Of a stretch of DNA of 35,663 bases, positions 34,891-35,663 are shown in pieces (the first letter of the stretch is position 1; the number at the start of each line of letters is the position of its first letter). The DNA is from Marmoricola sp. (GTDB lineage: Bacteria; Actinomycetota; Actinomycetes; Propionibacteriales; Nocardioidaceae). The notes under the pieces were generated by a model. The model was not told the origin of the DNA, searched no databases, and was given only the letters and a program-made list of their open reading frames with translations. The DNA is taken from assembly GCF_025965215.1 (NCBI RefSeq), contig NZ_JAOPXI010000018.1, positions 1 through 35,663 of the forward strand, in the 5' to 3' direction. Both the position numbers and the translations under genes were made by a program.

Positions 34891-35663
34891 TCAGAACGAG
34901 GCTTCGTCGAGCTCCATGATCGAGAGGTCGGTCGCCTCGGCGATCGCCAGCTCGGCAGTGAGCCTGGGCAGGTTGGTGCGGGCGAAGAACTGCGCCGCGG
35001 CCACCTTGCCCTCGTAGAACGCCTTGTCGGCAGCCGAGACGTCGCCCGAGAGTTTCTCCAGGGCGACGTCCGCACCGCGGAGCAGGAGCCAGGCGCAGAC
35101 GATGTCACCGAGGACCATCAGCAGGCGGGAGGTGTTGAGCCCCACCTTGTAGATGTTCTTGATGTTGCCGCCCTCGGCCGACTCGTCGGCGCTCATCAGG
35201 GTGCCGATCATGTGGTTGACCAGCGCGCCGCCGTCCTCGAGCGCCTTGGCGAGCAGCTCGCGCTCGACCTTGAGGCGACCGTTGCCGGCCTCGCTCTTGA
35301 TGAACGCGTCGATCTCGTTGTTGATGTAGCCCAGCGCCTTGGCCTGGTCCTTGACGATCTTGCGGACGAAGAAGTCCTGGCCCTGGATGGCGGTGGTGCC
35401 CTCGTAGAGCGTGTCGATCTTCGCGTCGCGCACGTACTGCTCGACCGGGTACTCCTGCAGGAAGCCGTAGCCGACGAGGGTCTGCAGCGACTCGGTGCCC
35501 AGCAGGACCCAGGAGCGCTCGTAGCCGTAGCCCTTGACGATCGGCAGCAGCAGGTAGTTGATCCGCTCGGCCATCTCGTTGCGCTCGCCGTTGTGCGCGG
35601 CGATCTGGACCTGGTCCTGCCACGACGCGGTGTAGAGCACCAGCGACCGCATCGCCTCGGCGA
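34891..35663 (-). CDS. acyl-CoA dehydrogenase, C-terminal part (5' end beyond window)
   Basis: MAERINYLLLPIVKGYGYERSWVLLGTESLQTLVGYGFLQEYPVEQYVRDAKIDTLYEGTTAIQGQDFFVRKI; frame open to window end. Confidence 0.88.
   Translation of the reverse strand, partial: AEAMRSLVLYTASWQDQVQIAAHNGERNEMAERINYLLLPIVKGYGYERSWVLLGTESLQTLVGYGFLQEYPVEQYVRDAKIDTLYEGTTAIQGQDFFVRKIVKDQAKALGYINNEIDAFIKSEAGNGRLKVERELLAKALEDGGALVNHMIGTLMSADESAEGGNIKNIYKVGLNTSRLLMVLGDIVCAWLLLRGADVALEKLSGDVSAADKAFYEGKVAAAQFFARTNLPRLTAELAIAEATDLSIMELDEASF

Noticed and set aside
1-35663. tRNA genes, CRISPR arrays, IS elements
   Set aside because: No direct-repeat/spacer pattern, transposase, integrase or convincing tRNA T-loop/acceptor signature seen by eye; a tRNAscan/CRISPR search would be needed to be certain.

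Overview
High-GC actinobacterial chromosomal window (Nocardioides/Propionibacteriales-like by gene content; my inference) with about 33 protein-coding genes at high density. I see no tRNA, rRNA, CRISPR array, integrase or transposase. Main blocks: SigL/RslA-like ECF sigma/anti-sigma pair with a candidate self-recognised promoter; translationally coupled PhzE-like / PabA / PabB chorismate-enzyme cassette; MprA-MprB-PepD(HtrA)-type stress locus; LMW-PTP plus fructosamine-kinase operon; FCD-GntR regulator divergent from a dimethylargininase-like enzyme with repeated operators; HisC-like aminotransferase; a structured C-rich intergenic region resembling actinobacterial 6C RNA; an LPLAT-like acyltransferase; a three-gene sensory cassette whose middle gene looks like an ETR1-type 3-TM copper/ethylene-binding-like domain fused to a degenerate kinase dimerisation domain; 2-oxoacid dehydrogenase E1a/E1b/E2 operon; an orphan AbiEi/DUF559-like gene; SDR plus secreted protein preceded by a KstR-type motif; ECF sigma coupled to a fused carboxyltransferase with a divergent MarR and palindromic operators; a mycothiol-type enzyme/SDR/GNAT operon; tandem paralogous SGNH hydrolases; and a partial acyl-CoA dehydrogenase. 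The strongest candidates for an undescribed system are the ETR1-like sensory cassette (16161-18952), the candidate 6C-like RNA (about 15062-15272) and the PhzE-PabA-PabB cassette. All family assignments are by eye from the translations; no searches were run.
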